From positions 11,180,727-11,244,726 of the forward strand of contig JARUPZ010000012.1 of NCBI GenBank assembly GCA_031213475.1: a stretch of DNA of 64,000 bases, read 5' to 3'. The stretch's first letter is position 1, and each line of letters starts with the position of its first letter. Under the pieces are notes generated by a model, which saw only the letters and a program-made list of their open reading frames with translations, was not told the DNA's origin and did not search any database. Shown here in pieces: positions 1 to 11,244 of this stretch. Origin of the DNA: Nereocystis luetkeana (lineage: Eukaryota > Sar > Phaeophyceae > Laminariales > Laminariaceae). Both the position numbers and the translations under genes were made by a program.

Positions 1-238
1 TGTCGGATGTTGTTTTTTTCTCGCTTTTTTTTTTTGCTTCGTTTTTTTTATTGAAACCTTCGGGTTGAAACAACAACAAAATTGTCAAAACGTCCGCGCG
101 AAGTTCAGCGGAGAAGGGGCGAACGATTTAAACGAATCAGTCGGCGTGGAAGAGACAGCACTATGGTCACCACTGTAAATATAATTATGACCTCACGAAG
201 AGATGTTTTAACTTCCCCTCGAAAAGCTATTGAAAACA
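1..238 (+). other. Left edge, upstream of the first visible exon
   Basis: T-rich start (1-50), then a mixed sequence with an open plus frame from 82 that enters exon 1. No convincing start codon, promoter or exon is seen in it; it is probably intron of gene A. Confidence 0.5.
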
Positions 239-450
239 GATGCCCCACCTACCACCAACTGCTGGCATTTGCGACCGCAATGGCAGACACACTCAGCGCC
301 ATGCTGGCTCGGTCCGACTGCAGCCTGTCTTCCCTCGTGGTCCAGCGCTCGGGAGTGTCAGATCTAGCGTCAGCAGGAATTATGATGTCGGTGGCGGATA
401 ATACGGTTTTGCGAACCTTGGACTTGAGCGGCAACGATATCGGCGGGACG
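239..450 (+). CDS. Gene A exon 1 (first visible): leucine-rich repeats
   Basis: The plus frame reads a repeat tail (ADTLSAMLARSDCSLSS), then one exact 28-residue repeat starting LVVQRSGVSDLASAG, then LRTLDLSGNDIGG. This is the ribonuclease-inhibitor type of LRR (LxxLxLSxNxIG). The left limit follows AG at 237-238 but could be a later AG near 286. The donor is unresolved: the repeat period predicts an exon end close to GATATCGG (about 448), where no GT occurs; the nearest GTs are at 473 and 485. The frame stays open to 531. The gene probably continues upstream of the window. Confidence 0.6.
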
Positions 451-577
451 AGCGATTTTTTGGCGGGTGTCTATCCCGAACAAGGTGTGGGTGGGGGTTC
501 TTACTTCATTTCGCTCTTCGCTAGGCAATAGCGACGTGGTCGGCACGCATCAGTTCAACGGGAAGACACCCATGAAC

Positions 578-640
578 CTCCCTCCCTCCCTCCTCCCTTC
601 CTCCCTCCCTCCCTCCCCCTCTTCCCTCCCTCCGGCGTGT
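578..640. repeat. CCTC/CTTC pyrimidine tract
   Basis: CCTCCCTCCCTCC repeats upstream of exon 2 of gene A; it may serve as an extended polypyrimidine tract. Confidence 0.85.
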
Positions 641-708
641 TGTGTTTTGCTTGTTTGGGAGCGACATCCTTCCCCAGGCTCTACAACTCCAGTCCCAGGG
701 ATTGGCAG

Positions 709-787
709 AAGGACCGGCGGGGCGGCCATAGCCATGTCTCTCGAGTCTAATAATTCGCTGACCCACCTCGACCTGTCATGGAACAAG
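709..787 (+). CDS. Gene A exon 2: LRR repeat with a GC splice donor
   Basis: Translates to TGGAAIAMSLESNNSLTHLD then LSWNK, completing the repeat begun in exon 1 and starting the next. Acceptor candidates are AG at 707-708 or 697-698. No GT donor gives a sensible repeat. Ending after AAG at 787, before GCAGGC, gives phase 0 and makes the repeat formed with exon 3 exactly 28 residues. A GC-AG intron is therefore inferred. Confidence 0.65.
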
Positions 788-895
788 GCAGGCATAGGGT
801 CGGGCGCAATTAAATCACGCGATACGGGTAGCAATGTTAGGCCAGACTGAGGAAATTGTTGGTTTACTTTTTTCTTTCTCCTGTTTCCCCCCATT

Positions 896-1004
896 AATAC
901 GTAATACCATATTAAATAGAACCTACGGTACAAACGAAAAACTATATAGTTCGTTATCTTTACTAACAATATTTGGTCCTATTTACTATGGTCCCCCGTA
1001 ATAG
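896..1004. mobile_element. Palindromic MITE, copy 1 (left end decayed)
   Basis: The right half is intact (AATATTTGGTCCTATTTACT then ATGGTCCCCCGTAATA). The left half is degenerate (ATTAAATAGAACCTACGGTA). Lies in intron 2 of gene A. Confidence 0.8.
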
Positions 1005-1105
1005 TCGTAACTCAGATCCGGGGCCACATATACATTAATAGCAGGCTCTTCTCTCCCCTCCCCACCACGGTTCGTGTCTTGCTTTCTAATCGCGAAATGT
1101 CATTT
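1002..1105. repeat. Dispersed repeat, partner at 25410
   Basis: AATAGTCGTAACTCAGATCC ... GGCTCTTCTCTCCCCTCCCC ... CACGGTTCGTGTCTTGC matches 25410-25505 closely and directly follows MITE copy 1. Confidence 0.8.
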
Positions 1106-1319
1106 CTTCTCTCTTTGACTCGCGTCTTATTACGGTTAGGGTTAGGGTCAGAATACAGTATCATTTTATTCAACAACTTTACCGCTGTAGTTACAGCAAC
1201 GGAAATAGAGATAGAAGTTCCACCAGGAAATAGAGTGCAGAACGGAGTCAGACTGCGTGAATTCTTCGTTTCCTCTTTTGGTTTGATATCCCTTTGTTTT
1301 CATACTTCGGGTAGTGTTT

Positions 1320-1500
1320 TATGAGTGATAACGTTGAAGAACATTTCCAGAAATCCCGCTTGCTTTTCGTATTTCGGGGAATGTTTGTGAGCGATCAACG
1401 TTGAAGAACATTCCCAAAAGTTCCTTTGATTTTCTTAGTTCGGGGAATTTTATGGGCGATCAACGTTGAAGATCATGCTGCACATTATCGGGTGGCAGAC
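1320..1500. repeat. GATCAACGTTGAAG-type repeat, three partial copies
   Basis: GTGATAACGTTGAAGAACAT, GCGATCAACGTTGAAGAACA and GCGATCAACGTTGAAGATCA follow one another at about 60 bp intervals. The last continues into TGCTGCACATTATCGGGTGG, the full terminal motif of the family. Confidence 0.75.
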
Positions 1501-2559
1501 ACAACAACTCAATAGGGTAACATTTACCACGAGGCCTTGTATCGGGATTGCAGTTTTCGTCATGTCTCACGATCGTCTTAAATATTTCAGTGGTCTGGTG
1601 AGGTACTGATAGTAGGAATAGTATTATTACTTCGAAGTAGTACTATTAATACTCAATGTTTATACTACCACAGCAGTACTAACAGTACTAATAATACCTT
1701 AGAGCTGCTCGAGCGAGTACGAACCTAAACATAATTGAGATTGCTCGCACCCCTACCGAAAGCACGCCTCTTCTCATTTTGCACTGAAACCCCGACTAGT
1801 GGGGGTCAGCTCGCACCTTCCAGTAGACAAAAGATAAGCGGCGGCGGCTTCCTCGTTGTTCACGAGATACCGCTCCGCACGGAAATGAAAAGCAGCGTTT
1901 GGTTATTGACAGTAGGAGTGTTGAGTTGGCACCGGCGTGATGCGGTCGTTTTTCTGCGCTCGTTCTCTCGACGTAGTGATACGGTATCCCCTCTCCTCGG
2001 TTGCGGCCTTATGTTTTGAAGCAATCGTCCCCTCATCATACCTTGCAGGCACTACCGCCTGCCTTTCTGACGAGTGCCTTGCCCCTTTCTTCAGAAGAAG
2101 ACATCTGGCGAGGCAATCAGTAACTAATATACAGGAACCCATAACTTCCAACATCGTCAAGCACCTTTACATTTAGCCCAACAGACAAGGGTGGTAAGGG
2201 TGCTGAGCTAATAAAGCCGAACATTTTTTTTCGGAAGGCTCTCTCTGCTTGTAGACCTGATAGACATTTCCGAAAACGCCTCGCACGGTGTCGGTAACCT
2301 TACCGCTCTGGAGAAATCGAGCGCAGGAAAACCAGCGCATCGTCCCTATGTACGTGCTATATATGTGTACGAACATTTCCAAGCGGTCCTCATACTTCGA
2401 GACCGAGCAGTACCAGTACACTCGAAACGTCAACTCAGCATCAAGCCGCGTTTCTTTTTTTCAAAGCACATTTTGTAGACTCTTAATACTACGGTAGCTG
2501 CCCCGTCTGTACGCTTCTCGACGTTGACTAACAGTTCTTCGGCCTGCAGGAGTCACGCG

Positions 2560-3070
2560 TCTACCCATTGGCGCGTAAACCGCCGAAGAACACCATAACA
2601 CTATAACACTAGGGTGATAAGACAAGACACCCTCTCGGACGAATTTGGAAGCCCAAGACACCCTCTCGGACGAATTTAGAAGCCGATTTTCTCGGCAAAT
2701 GGGAAAGTGCGAACGCCGAGCGATACCACAGTCCATGGAAAGTAGGAACATCTCGTCGAGATATTTTCAAGGCTTTTGTTCCACAATTTTCGTTGTGTGT
2801 TCTCCTCCTCCTCAAGACGTGGTTCGGGACTTCATCGCACGGTATATATATATATGTTTTCTTATCACACGTGTCATACGGTATACGAAGCGATACGGAA
2901 TAATGATACTGTATAGCGATACGGCATAGCCCTATAGCCCAGGGTGTCTGATGTGGGATCGACCAACAGCAGTGCTGTCGCCTCCGTGCCCAGTCCCGTA
3001 CCACGCCATGTTTCGCCGTGCGATGTGGCGGTACCGAGGCTGTCGGTCTGGGCCAGGGCAGGATTCATGA
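2560..3070. repeat. Dispersed repeat family, copy 1
   Basis: ACACTAGGGTGATAAGACAA, GACACCCTCTCGGACGAATT (twice), GAACGCCGAGCGATACCACA, TCGTCGAGATATTTTC. Related sequence lies at 12195-12470 and, more weakly, at 25560-25740. No coding frame is supported. Confidence 0.6.
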
Positions 3071-3530
3071 CAATGTCGGGGGGGCCCGATCGGGATCACA
3101 GATGCCCTGGAAAGCTGCTCTTACCGAGCACGTATATGTGTATGTATGATAGCACATCGCGACGCAACCGCCGCTGGTTCTCCGACGCGCAGTTGTTACT
3201 GGGTTTACCATCCGACACTGCTGTGCTATTAATAGCATGAGCTTCAATGTTGATCACTCACACACACATTGACACCCCACCCACAAAGAAGAACAACATC
3301 GTGCTGAGGCAAAAAAACGGAACCTACCACTGCATGGCACCTACGGTGCTCCCGCTTACAACATCGACCTACTCCACTAACTTTGCTGCCCTTGCGCATT
3401 CGTTCACATCAAGTTCGTCACGCACCCACCACTCCCCATTCGCTGGGGGGATCAACTCGTGCTATCCTTGCGCGTTCGCTTGACATTGTTTTGTCCAAAC
3501 CTCGCACCGCGTCTCTTATTTTTGTTTCAG

Positions 3531-3581
3531 ATCGGGGAATCGAATGCGACGGTAATCGGGTCTGCCATCGAGAACAACCAA
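3531..3581 (+). CDS. Gene A exon 3: LRR repeat, 17 codons
   Basis: A strong acceptor (long T-rich tract ending TTTGTTTCAG) is followed by IGESNATVIGSAIENNQ and the donor GTATGT. Phase 0 on both sides. The residues fill positions 8-24 of the repeat that starts LDLSWNK in exon 2 and runs on into ELKW of exon 4. Confidence 0.8.
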
Positions 3582-3769
3582 GTATGTATCCGTCTCGTCC
3601 TGGACGTCTGTCTATACATTGACGATAACCACGGTTCTTCTGTTACTTCGGGTACACGCTTTTCTGGTGTAATACCAGTCCGTACAGAATCATCAACAGC
3701 TTTTGGGCTGTGCATGTAAATATAGTAAGGGTTATATTGCTAGCGTTGGGATTTCCTTGGCGGCTGCCC

Positions 3770-4060
3770 ATCAGGGGGCAAGAATGCCGTCAACCGAGTA
3801 GCTTTGACCCGTCAAGGTCTCTTTAGACTCTGTGTACTATTTTTAGTATGGGAAGTGTCCGTCAACGGACAAGAACACCGTCAACCGATTATACACCTTT
3901 GACGAGTCAAGGTCTCTTCAGACTTGACATACTATCTCTAGTTTCGGGAAGTGTCCGTCAAGAGGCAAGAATGCCGTCAACCGACTAGCTTCGACCCGTC
4001 AAGGTCTCTGAAGACGTAACATGGTACCTTTAGTATGGGCAGTGTCCGTCTAGAAACACG
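3770..4060. repeat. Three tandem units of about 96 bp
   Basis: Each unit contains GCAAGAATGCCGTCAACCGA (or a variant), GTCAAGGTCTCTTCAGACTT and GGGAAGTGTCCGTCAA. GTCAA occurs repeatedly in both orientations. Non-coding, in intron 3 of gene A. Confidence 0.85.
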
Positions 4061-4586
4061 TAACCTGGGCAAGCCTTGGCAAGCGTTACAAGTGTGTTGT
4101 GACACAACCCTTGAACAGTCTTAAGCATAGGCCAATACATACCTCTAGTGAGGCCCCTGCCGCTGAGCATGATTTCCAAGACCAATTTCCAAGCGCCCCC
4201 CACGGAGCGAGCCTTCTGTTCTTACTACAGCAGTACAGTCGTTTTTTTTCCTTATTTGTGGGCCTATATAGCATTACACTGGCGCAGTTTTTGTCGCTGT
4301 TGCCGTCGCTATACTATATTACTTGAATACAGTATGGTCCCGCCAACAAGAAACACGTATTCTGACCAAGGCCTAGCACAGTGCTGCTGTGACGCCATGT
4401 TTTTTCTCGGCTTATACCAGGTAGGATTAAGCGCAGTGCTCGCCGCTAAGATCATTTTCTACATCCAATTTTCTTAGCGTCCCTCAAAAACGTTAGCGTT
4501 GTGTTCTTTGTTCGTAAATGGTTGCGAGTACTGCATGCATGTACAGTGACAACCGCGCTCATTGTTGACACGTGTATGCAAAGCAG

Positions 4587-4772
4587 GAGCTGAAGTGGCT
4601 CAGCCTCGCCGGGAATAGGGTGGGAGACAAGGGAGCCTTCAGCCTGGGACAGGCGCTCAAGGTCAACTACGGTCTCGCGTATCTGGACGTGAGTTTCAAC
4701 GGGATTTCGGGCAAGGGGGCGGCGGCCGTGGCCCACGGGCTCCGAGAGAACTGCACTCTCAAAAACATCCAG
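4587..4772 (+). CDS. Gene A exon 4: two LRR repeats
   Basis: 62 codons, phase 0 to 0, between GCAG and the donor GTGAGG. It contains LSLAGNRVGDKGAFSLGQAL and LDVSFNGISGKGAAAVAHGL, each with the canonical LxLxxNxIGxxGAxxLxxAL pattern and 28-residue spacing. This is the clearest LRR exon in the window. Confidence 0.88.
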
Positions 4773-5296
4773 GTGAGGATGAGCCGGCCCTACGACAAGG
4801 TTCTTCAACGTTGATCACCCGGAAACAATTCCCAGAAGGCAAAAATAGGTTCACTCATTCAACGTTGACAACCCACAACCCACACACATCTCCAGGAAAA
4901 AAAAACAAGGGTAACATGTCAAACGTAATTTGGTTTCATTGACGTTTCTGTCGATTCGAAAAAAAAAACTCCCACAGGGATGGTTGGTCGCCGCGTGTTG
5001 AGCCGCGGACTCATCACACTGGCTTATCCCGGACGAGCCTCTTCCCCCTGCTTAGGGGCAAGAGGCCTCTCATCTAACCTATAGTCCCCGCGTTGAATTC
5101 TCAGAGGCAGTGTGAAATAACACTGCAGAAAAATCGGAGGCACTTACCCCGTACCAGGTACACGACTGCAAAAAAGTGTTTCCACTCTATTCCCAAGTAA
5201 ATTGTTACAAAAACGGGCTAAGGCGATATGCAGCCCACCAAGATCGGATTTTTTTCCCATGACCTCGCTAGACTCGATGTCGTTTTGATGCTGCAG

Positions 5297-5438
5297 GTCA
5301 ATGGCAACGCGTTGGGGTGGGCCGGGGGGCGCGCGCTATTTCGCGGCGTTAACTCCTCCGAGGCTGCGCGGGTCATAGGGATCAAAGAGTGCGACTTCAG
5401 CGAGGGGGGTTTGGACTCTTTTGATCCAAGATTCCCAG
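5297..5438 (+). CDS. Gene A exon 5: end of the LRR domain
   Basis: Starts after CTGCAG with VNGNALGWAGGRALFRGV, the last degenerate repeat, and continues to FSEGGLDSFDPRFP. Ends phase 1 at CCCAG before GTAAGT, a near-consensus donor. It joins in frame with exon 6 through a glycine codon split 1+2. Confidence 0.85.
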
Positions 5439-5496
5439 GTAAGTGTGTATCACATGTGCCAGCGACAGGCGGATTGTATCCCAAGATTTCACACAT

Positions 5497-5880
5497 CTAA
5501 CAGATAGATCATCTACAGATAAATCATCTACAGATGGATGATTCAAAGATAGATCATCTACAGATAGATCATCTACATATAGGTCATCTACAGATAGATA
5601 TTCTACAGATGGATCGTCTACAGATAGATCATCTACAGTTCAAATGGATCAGATATATCATCTGGATCGTATCCTGCCGGTATGAGATGTTGTGCAAGAT
5701 CTGTATGGTCCAGATCCAACCCAACTCCTGTACAAGCAGTACAGTACGAGACAGACAAGATCCAAGCCATTGTAGAAAGCGTGTCCTGTTAATAGATCAT
5801 TCGGCTTCCATCCGGCGACATGATGAAATACCTAGAGACCATGCAGATCAGGAAAAGTGAGTTGTGCTGAAAGATCTACC
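5497..5880 (+). repeat. GATC-rich dispersed repeat, copy 1
   Basis: Tandem AGATAGATCATCTAC units lead into a shared core (TGTTGTGCAAGATCTGTATG ... CCAGATCCAACCC) and a tail with GACCATGCAGATCAGG. The same core occurs near 10120, 13140, 29020, 31460, 48020 and, inverted, near 32890, 56490 and 58300. It lies in intron 5 of gene A. No coding frame is visible; it is probably a non-autonomous element. Confidence 0.75.
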
Positions 5881-6529
5881 TGTAGATGATGAAGTGAGGC
5901 TGATCGGTGGGTGGGTCACGAATTTCAGGCCAACGTGTCACAACGTGCGAGTGACAGATCGCCAAAAACGAAACAAGTAGACGCGTAACACGTGCCATAA
6001 AAACGAGCAAAAGACTTGACGCATGCTGTGTACTATTAACAGACGAGTATACCTAAGCCTAAGCCAATCAGAGCAACCCTAACTCCGACCCTAAGCCAAT
6101 CAGACCAAATCTAGAAACAAGGGGTAAGCTCTACTGGCTACGAAAGGGAGGGAGCTGGAAAAAAGTACGAGCGCGAAGACAATATATGGGATAGGAAACA
6201 TAATTAAAAAACTAAGTGAAACCCACCAAACTACCGGAAACTAAAATTACATGGTCACATATTACACAAGGGCGAACATAAAATGTTGGACTACTACCGC
6301 TTGATCTCACTCGCTCGCTCGCGCGTTTAAATCCCCCAAAAGCCCGAGCGTAGAGAGGAAAACGAGGTAAGGCATGCTGATACATGCCGTAGGCCTTGTG
6401 CGTTCTACTGTAAGTTAGAAGAACCACGGAATTCCGCCGCACACGGGTTGGGGTCAGGATTTTGATTGGACAAACAATGTTGACCGCTGCTTGATCTCGC
6501 TCGCTCACGTTAAATTTCCAACGGTTCAG

Positions 6530-6740
6530 GTGGGTCTTTCAGCCTCGACCTTTCCGATCCTAGCCAAGAGGCGCTCGCGAACGACATACTTTTCGCCGCG
6601 AGCTACCGCACAGGGTGCAAGCTTACGCATGTGGAGTACTTTGAGCCCGGAGCCGGCGAAAGCGGGATCAGAGGAGAAGGAGAAGAAGGGTGGGGGAGCC
6701 CAGGCGGGGGGCAAGAGAGGGCTGTGGGCAGCGGGAAGCG
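6530..6740 (+). CDS. Gene A exon 6: first LDLS module
   Basis: After GGTTCAG the phase-1 frame reads GSFSLDLSDPSQEALANDIL then FAASYRTGCKLTHVEYFEPG and a Gly/Glu/Ser-rich tail. The G-x-F-x-L-D-L-S-D-P motif starts a module repeated in exons 10 and 13. The end is set at GCG before GTGAGG (phase 2); an earlier GTGGGG donor after 6689 gives the same phase and would drop the low-complexity tail. Confidence 0.8.
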
Positions 6741-7334
6741 GTGAGGGTTTCCATTATGAATAGGCGGCGCGCGCTGCGGTAGATGTATATTAGCTCCTCT
6801 ATATAGTGAGTTTCTGAAGCTCCTCGCCCAGAGGGCCTTATACCTCACTCAGCAACCGCCTTCGGCGAAGTTTGCCCGCGAGACGTCGATGCGTAATCGA
6901 TCAATCTCATTAGCTCTTAATAGCTATCTAACGAGCAACATTAGTCATAGAATGGCGGGACGGCAAACGCAATTATTCACGTTGGAAAAAATGCACATCT
7001 GATCCGGAGACACTGGGTGGTAGGTCCTCAGCTGCAATGGTTGAGGGTGCTCCCCCCCTCCCCCCTGTTACTGAGACTTTCCTCTCCTTCTTTTTCCGAT
7101 CAAAAATGCAACCCTTATGATAGCGCGGATCGATAGCGGCATCATGACGAGGGTTAAGGGTTTTGGCACATGATACGCGCGAGCTAAAACATACTAACAT
7201 TCATGTCCGGAAATGTACGGGAGCGCTTCGGGTATTCACAAAACTAGGCGATACATTCGCGCCAGCAAAGATAGCCTCGCATTTGTGGCCACAGTGGTCT
7301 CATTGTGTTTCATTTTTCAGGACTGTTCACGGAA

Positions 7335-7480
7335 CGGGTGAGATCTCATGGCTCGGGTCTGGTCAGGTCAGGGTGACTTGGCCCGACCCGTAAGATGTTC
7401 AAAACCCCCTGACCCGACGCGACCCGTGATATTTGAAGACCCCCTGAACCCGATCCGCGAGTCGGATAGAGACACCGTAA
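7335..7480. repeat. GACCC-rich cluster 1
   Basis: GGTCTGGTCAGGTCAGGGTG, CTTGGCCCGACCCGTAAGAT, CCTGACCCGACGCGACCCGT: a short relative of the clusters at 41530 and 42210. Confidence 0.75.
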
Positions 7481-7779
7481 AGACCCCTGGTGTTTATTGA
7501 TGTTGCAGCCGTCGTTTTGGGGACAGCCTTCTGAAGGATCACTTACTTGTAGGGGTTGGAGGCTTTTTTTGAGAAGCGTCTTGTACGGGTTTTAAGGGGG
7601 AATAATTTATCACCGACACGTGTGCAAGGTGGGGAGGGTTGTACTGTACCTGGTAAGCAGAGAGCACCAAGACCTGAGCCCCGAAGCACGGCAACTGGTG
7701 TAGTTGCACGCACTCTCCTATGAAGCCTCCTGATTGATTGATGGTTCTGTTTTGCTTCCTGGGGATGCTCAATTTTTTC

Positions 7780-7895
7780 TGACCAACGTTAAAGCTCATG
7801 CTGTACGTTGTCGGAAGGAGAGCATAATACCAGCACTAACAAGAAAGTTATAAGTGATCAATGTTGAAGATCATGCTGCACATTGTCGGATGACA
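7780..7895. repeat. GATCAACGTTGAAG-type repeat, two copies
   Basis: AGCTCATGCTGTACGTTGTC near 7793 and TGATCAATGTTGAAGATCAT near 7855, the latter running into GCTGCACATTGTCGGATG. Confidence 0.75.
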
Positions 7896-8400
7896 AGAGA
7901 AATAATAATAAATGTTTTTGGTCGGGAGGGTTTTGTACGTCAACCGATTGGTGTATATGTCGTTCTTCTACGCGTCTTCACCTTTGTTCCCTCGCATTTT
8001 TGTTGCGGTTAACATACGACTCACAATGTCTCAAGGCAATCATATTCATTATAGTAATAGTAATAGCGATAATAACGCTACTGCTGTAATAGAAAAAATG
8101 ATAGCAATCATAATAATAATAGTAATACTACTGTAGTAATAGTGATTTAATAATAGTAGTGGTAATAGTAACAGTACTCTATAGTATTGATGGCATTTTT
8201 TCAAGAGCTGTTCAATATTCTCATACGCTCCCCACGGTTCTTCGGTCTGGCATGCACAGGCTGGAACTTGTCAGGCCGTCGCCCGATGCGTCGGTACTGC
8301 AGCCTAGAGGCACGGGAAGCAGCGAAGAACCGTTTGAGTGGAGCACCAGGTTGGTACACTAGTGACCACGGGCTAGATTTAAGGGAAATGAGCCAAGGTG

Positions 8401-8637
8401 AGAACATCATCATCGTTATCATCATCATCATCCTCATCGATATCACCATCATCTCCGCCATCATCATCACCACCACCATCATCATCATCAACATCATCGT
8501 CATCGTCATCACCATCGACATCACCATCATCTCCGTCATCATCATCATCACCACCATCATCATCATCAGCATCATCGTCATCGTCATCATCATCGTTATC
8601 ACTGTCATCGTCACCACCACCACCACCACCATCGTAA
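8401..8637. repeat. CAT/TCA trinucleotide array
   Basis: About 235 bp of impure (CAT)n. It creates long open frames (poly-Ser, poly-Ile and poly-Asp) on both strands that are artefacts. Confidence 0.95.
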
Positions 8638-9288
8638 GGTCCCATACTTCGCTCTTCACTGCACACGACAAGAGAGGCGACGCTTAGTTGGTTGCATAGA
8701 GCGATAGCACGTCGCGGCCTGGGTGATGGCTGCAGGCAACACGCGCCCAGGCGAATCAGCACGATGCTATCCTTGCGTATTCTATGCGTTTTTTGTCAAC
8801 ACATACATGCTCGTCGCGCGTTATTTCATGCTCTTCCCACCTCACCTTGTTGTTGCACATACACAAAAACACTATTACTATCCGTCACAGCCAATAAATA
8901 CGTACCGGTACCAGCAATAATAACATATTTGCTTTCTAGTAACCACACACGGCCCATACGTTGACATCGAAAAGGATTTTTTAGTATCAGTAAGCCCACG
9001 CCGTCCAAAAGTTGTCATTAAGCGAGTTGACGTTGAACGAGCGCTGTTGGCCTTCAGTGACCCCACAGGGCCCAAAGGTTGACACTCAATAGAGCACGTT
9101 CAGGTTTTGGTGACTCCACGCCGCCCAAGCAAGCGCTGACACCCAAACGTATATTTTTGTCCGAAAAATCTCACGCGTCCCCAAAACTGTTTTCATTGTT
9201 TATTTTATCTCGTGCACGAAAAAAAAAGGACGTACGCACATTTGCGCCCGGCCATGGAAGCCCTTGCGGTACGGGGTGACGGGGACAG

Positions 9289-9409
9289 CGAGCGGTGGCT
9301 CCTGCCCTCTCTGGGCCACGTTTCAGGGGTCTTGGACTTTCAGCCCATGCCCCCGTGTATGGCGGACATGTGCAACGCCTCAGGTTTGCTCGATCTCGCT
9401 CTACGCAGG
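9289..9409 (+). CDS. Gene A exon 7: W-x-x-P / LDF segment
   Basis: Reads ERWLLPSLGHVSGVLDFQPM and later CNASGLLDLALRR. The W-x-x-P...G-x-L-D-F pattern recurs in exon 16 (TGMLELDFV). Phase 2 in and phase 0 out fit exons 6 and 8. The acceptor could instead be at 9227-9228, adding 20 residues in the same phase. Confidence 0.65.
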
Positions 9410-9986
9410 GTGGGGTATTTCCGATTTTTCGCCATCCTTGGTCTGACCACGACGACGTTGTCACAGGGGTTTGTACATCGACAAAAATGTTGGCGTTCGC
9501 TGCAGGGGAGAGGTGGAAGTCCCACGAATGGTAATTTCCAAAGCAAAAGGACCGTGATGATTACGTCGGGCGGAGAGCCAGACAGAGGAGTGGCGGGGAG
9601 GCGGGAGGGGGGACGGGCGGAGAGGCGTACTCTTTCGTCGCCTGCCCTAGTCTTTCGACCGTTGACCACTCATCCCTTTTGAGACGGAGCACCGTTTCTA
9701 CTACTAATGAAGACGCCTCCAACAGTTGGGCGCCCATTATGTTGATTCCATATGTTACGCAGAAACCTTTGACTAATCCAAGTAAGCTCTCGCGAGTGCG
9801 TCCTTGTTATCAGGAGGGGGACGTTGAGAAGATGATAATGCGCTGATGCTCGACGTGGGGATCCGCTTGGTGATGCCTTGCGTGCGATCGCAGCGTGTGT
9901 GCTAGTCTCACCACCAGACCTATCGCAGCGACCCGATGCTCGTTCGCTCTGCGCCAACAGTGGCCACAACGTTTCATGATCCACAC

Positions 9987-10099
9987 TATTACGGAGGACC
10001 ATAGTTAATATAGGACCTATGGTAATACATAAAAACCTATATATTAAACCATTTTCACTATCGGTATTTGGTCCTATTAACTATGGTCCCCCGTAATAG
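9987..10099. mobile_element. Palindromic MITE, copy 2
   Basis: Begins TATTACGGAGGACCATAGTT and ends AACTATGGTCCCCCGTAATA; the interior carries the shared CATAAAAACCTATATATT. A GATC-rich repeat follows immediately. Confidence 0.9.
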
Positions 10100-10378
10100 G
10101 ATCATCTGCATCTTTCGGAGCAGATACATCCCTGATTTGCATGCCTCTGCGCGATCGACGTCATGTCTATCAGATAAGATCTGTACGATACAGCTCTTGG
10201 GCACATGTGCTTCTGGTGGGATCTGTATCATGGGATATTGCACGTTACGATTTTTGCGCAACATCTCAACAAAACGGAAAATACTTCCAATAACACGAGC
10301 TAGATTATCTGCTGTAGATGGTGATATATCTGTGGGTGATCTATCTGTAGATTGTCCAGATTTGTCCGATGCGTGCTA
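10100..10378 (+). repeat. GATC-rich dispersed repeat, copy 2
   Basis: GGATCATCTGCATCTTTCGG, GATACATCCCTGATTTGCAT and a tail with TGTGGGTGATCTATCTGTAG. Abuts the MITE on its left. Confidence 0.7.
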
Positions 10379-11244
10379 GCTTTTCCCCTCGTTTCGATCG
10401 CTGCCAGGGTTGAATGGACTGCTAGAGACGATGAAAGCGTGTAGCGACACGAGGGTAGAAGCGCTTCGACTCTTCGCGGCAGACGTCTTCTTCACAAGCA
10501 AGCAGGTATTTGTGCCATGCACGACACGACTTAAAGCCCTTTCGGGACCTCAGAAGGCAAAAAATGGCGGCAAATAAAAAGTGACGATTTATCAAATAAT
10601 TTACAGGAGCGGCCACGGCGCGATATATTGAGGGATGATAGTGTACCAGGTACACTTTTATTGTCCGAGTTATATCGGTTGAATATAAGGAGTCGTGCGG
10701 CACGGGACGCAAGCAACCTCATCAACCATTTGAACAGTATACCCGTGCGTGTGGGTCCTCACGCTGCTGGTAGACAATTGGTTAATAACACCAAACTCAT
10801 CAACCATTGTTTCTGGTCGGTCTCTTCATCTCCTGAAGGGTTAAAAAAAACTCACAAGTCGGGCCAGGTTCCAAGGCTCTAGTTATTCATCTCTACTCTT
10901 GTGTGAGGCGGGGTGTGTCCTACTAGGTACCCGGCACATCATGATCTCAGTACGTATCGTGTAACTCATTGTTATGCTCACGTTTGGTGCAACAATTCAC
11001 CCGATTGGTTTTGAACACAAAGGGTGCGAAAAAGAGGGTCCGAACCCACGCCCGCGTCAGCTCTACAGTATTTTCACGCGGCTGGTGCCTCTTTCTGCTG
11101 TTGTGCGCGACCCTCTTCATCGGCCGTCGGCGCTCAAGTCTGTCGTGTTCAAGTCTGTGATATGTGCAAGTCTGCGGTATTTAAGCCTGCAGCATTTGAT
11201 GCTTAACCCGCTAGTCGCATACCACTCTCTTTAAACAGAGACAC

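Larger units (their letters stand above)
788..3530 (+). other. Intron 2 of gene A
   Basis: Holds MITE copy 1, the 1002 repeat, the GATCAACGTTGAAG copies, a short TTAGGG-like doublet (GGTTAGGGTTAGGG near 1134) and the 2560-3070 repeat. Between 1505 and 2550 I see nothing recognisable. Confidence 0.6.
6741..9288 (+). other. Intron 6 of gene A
   Basis: Contains GACCC cluster 1, the 7780 repeats, ATA/GTAATA-rich sequence (7895-8175) and the CAT array. 8690-9170 holds nothing recognised beyond loose TTGACAC/CCACACGGCCCA repeats near 8940-9135. Confidence 0.6.

Noticed and set aside
1130..1150. Telomere-like GGTTAGGGTTAGGG
   Set aside because: Only two units; far too short for a telomere or a clear interstitial telomeric site.
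8187..8762. Poly-Ile, poly-Ser and poly-Asp frames on both strands
   Set aside because: Translation of the CAT trinucleotide array in several frames.
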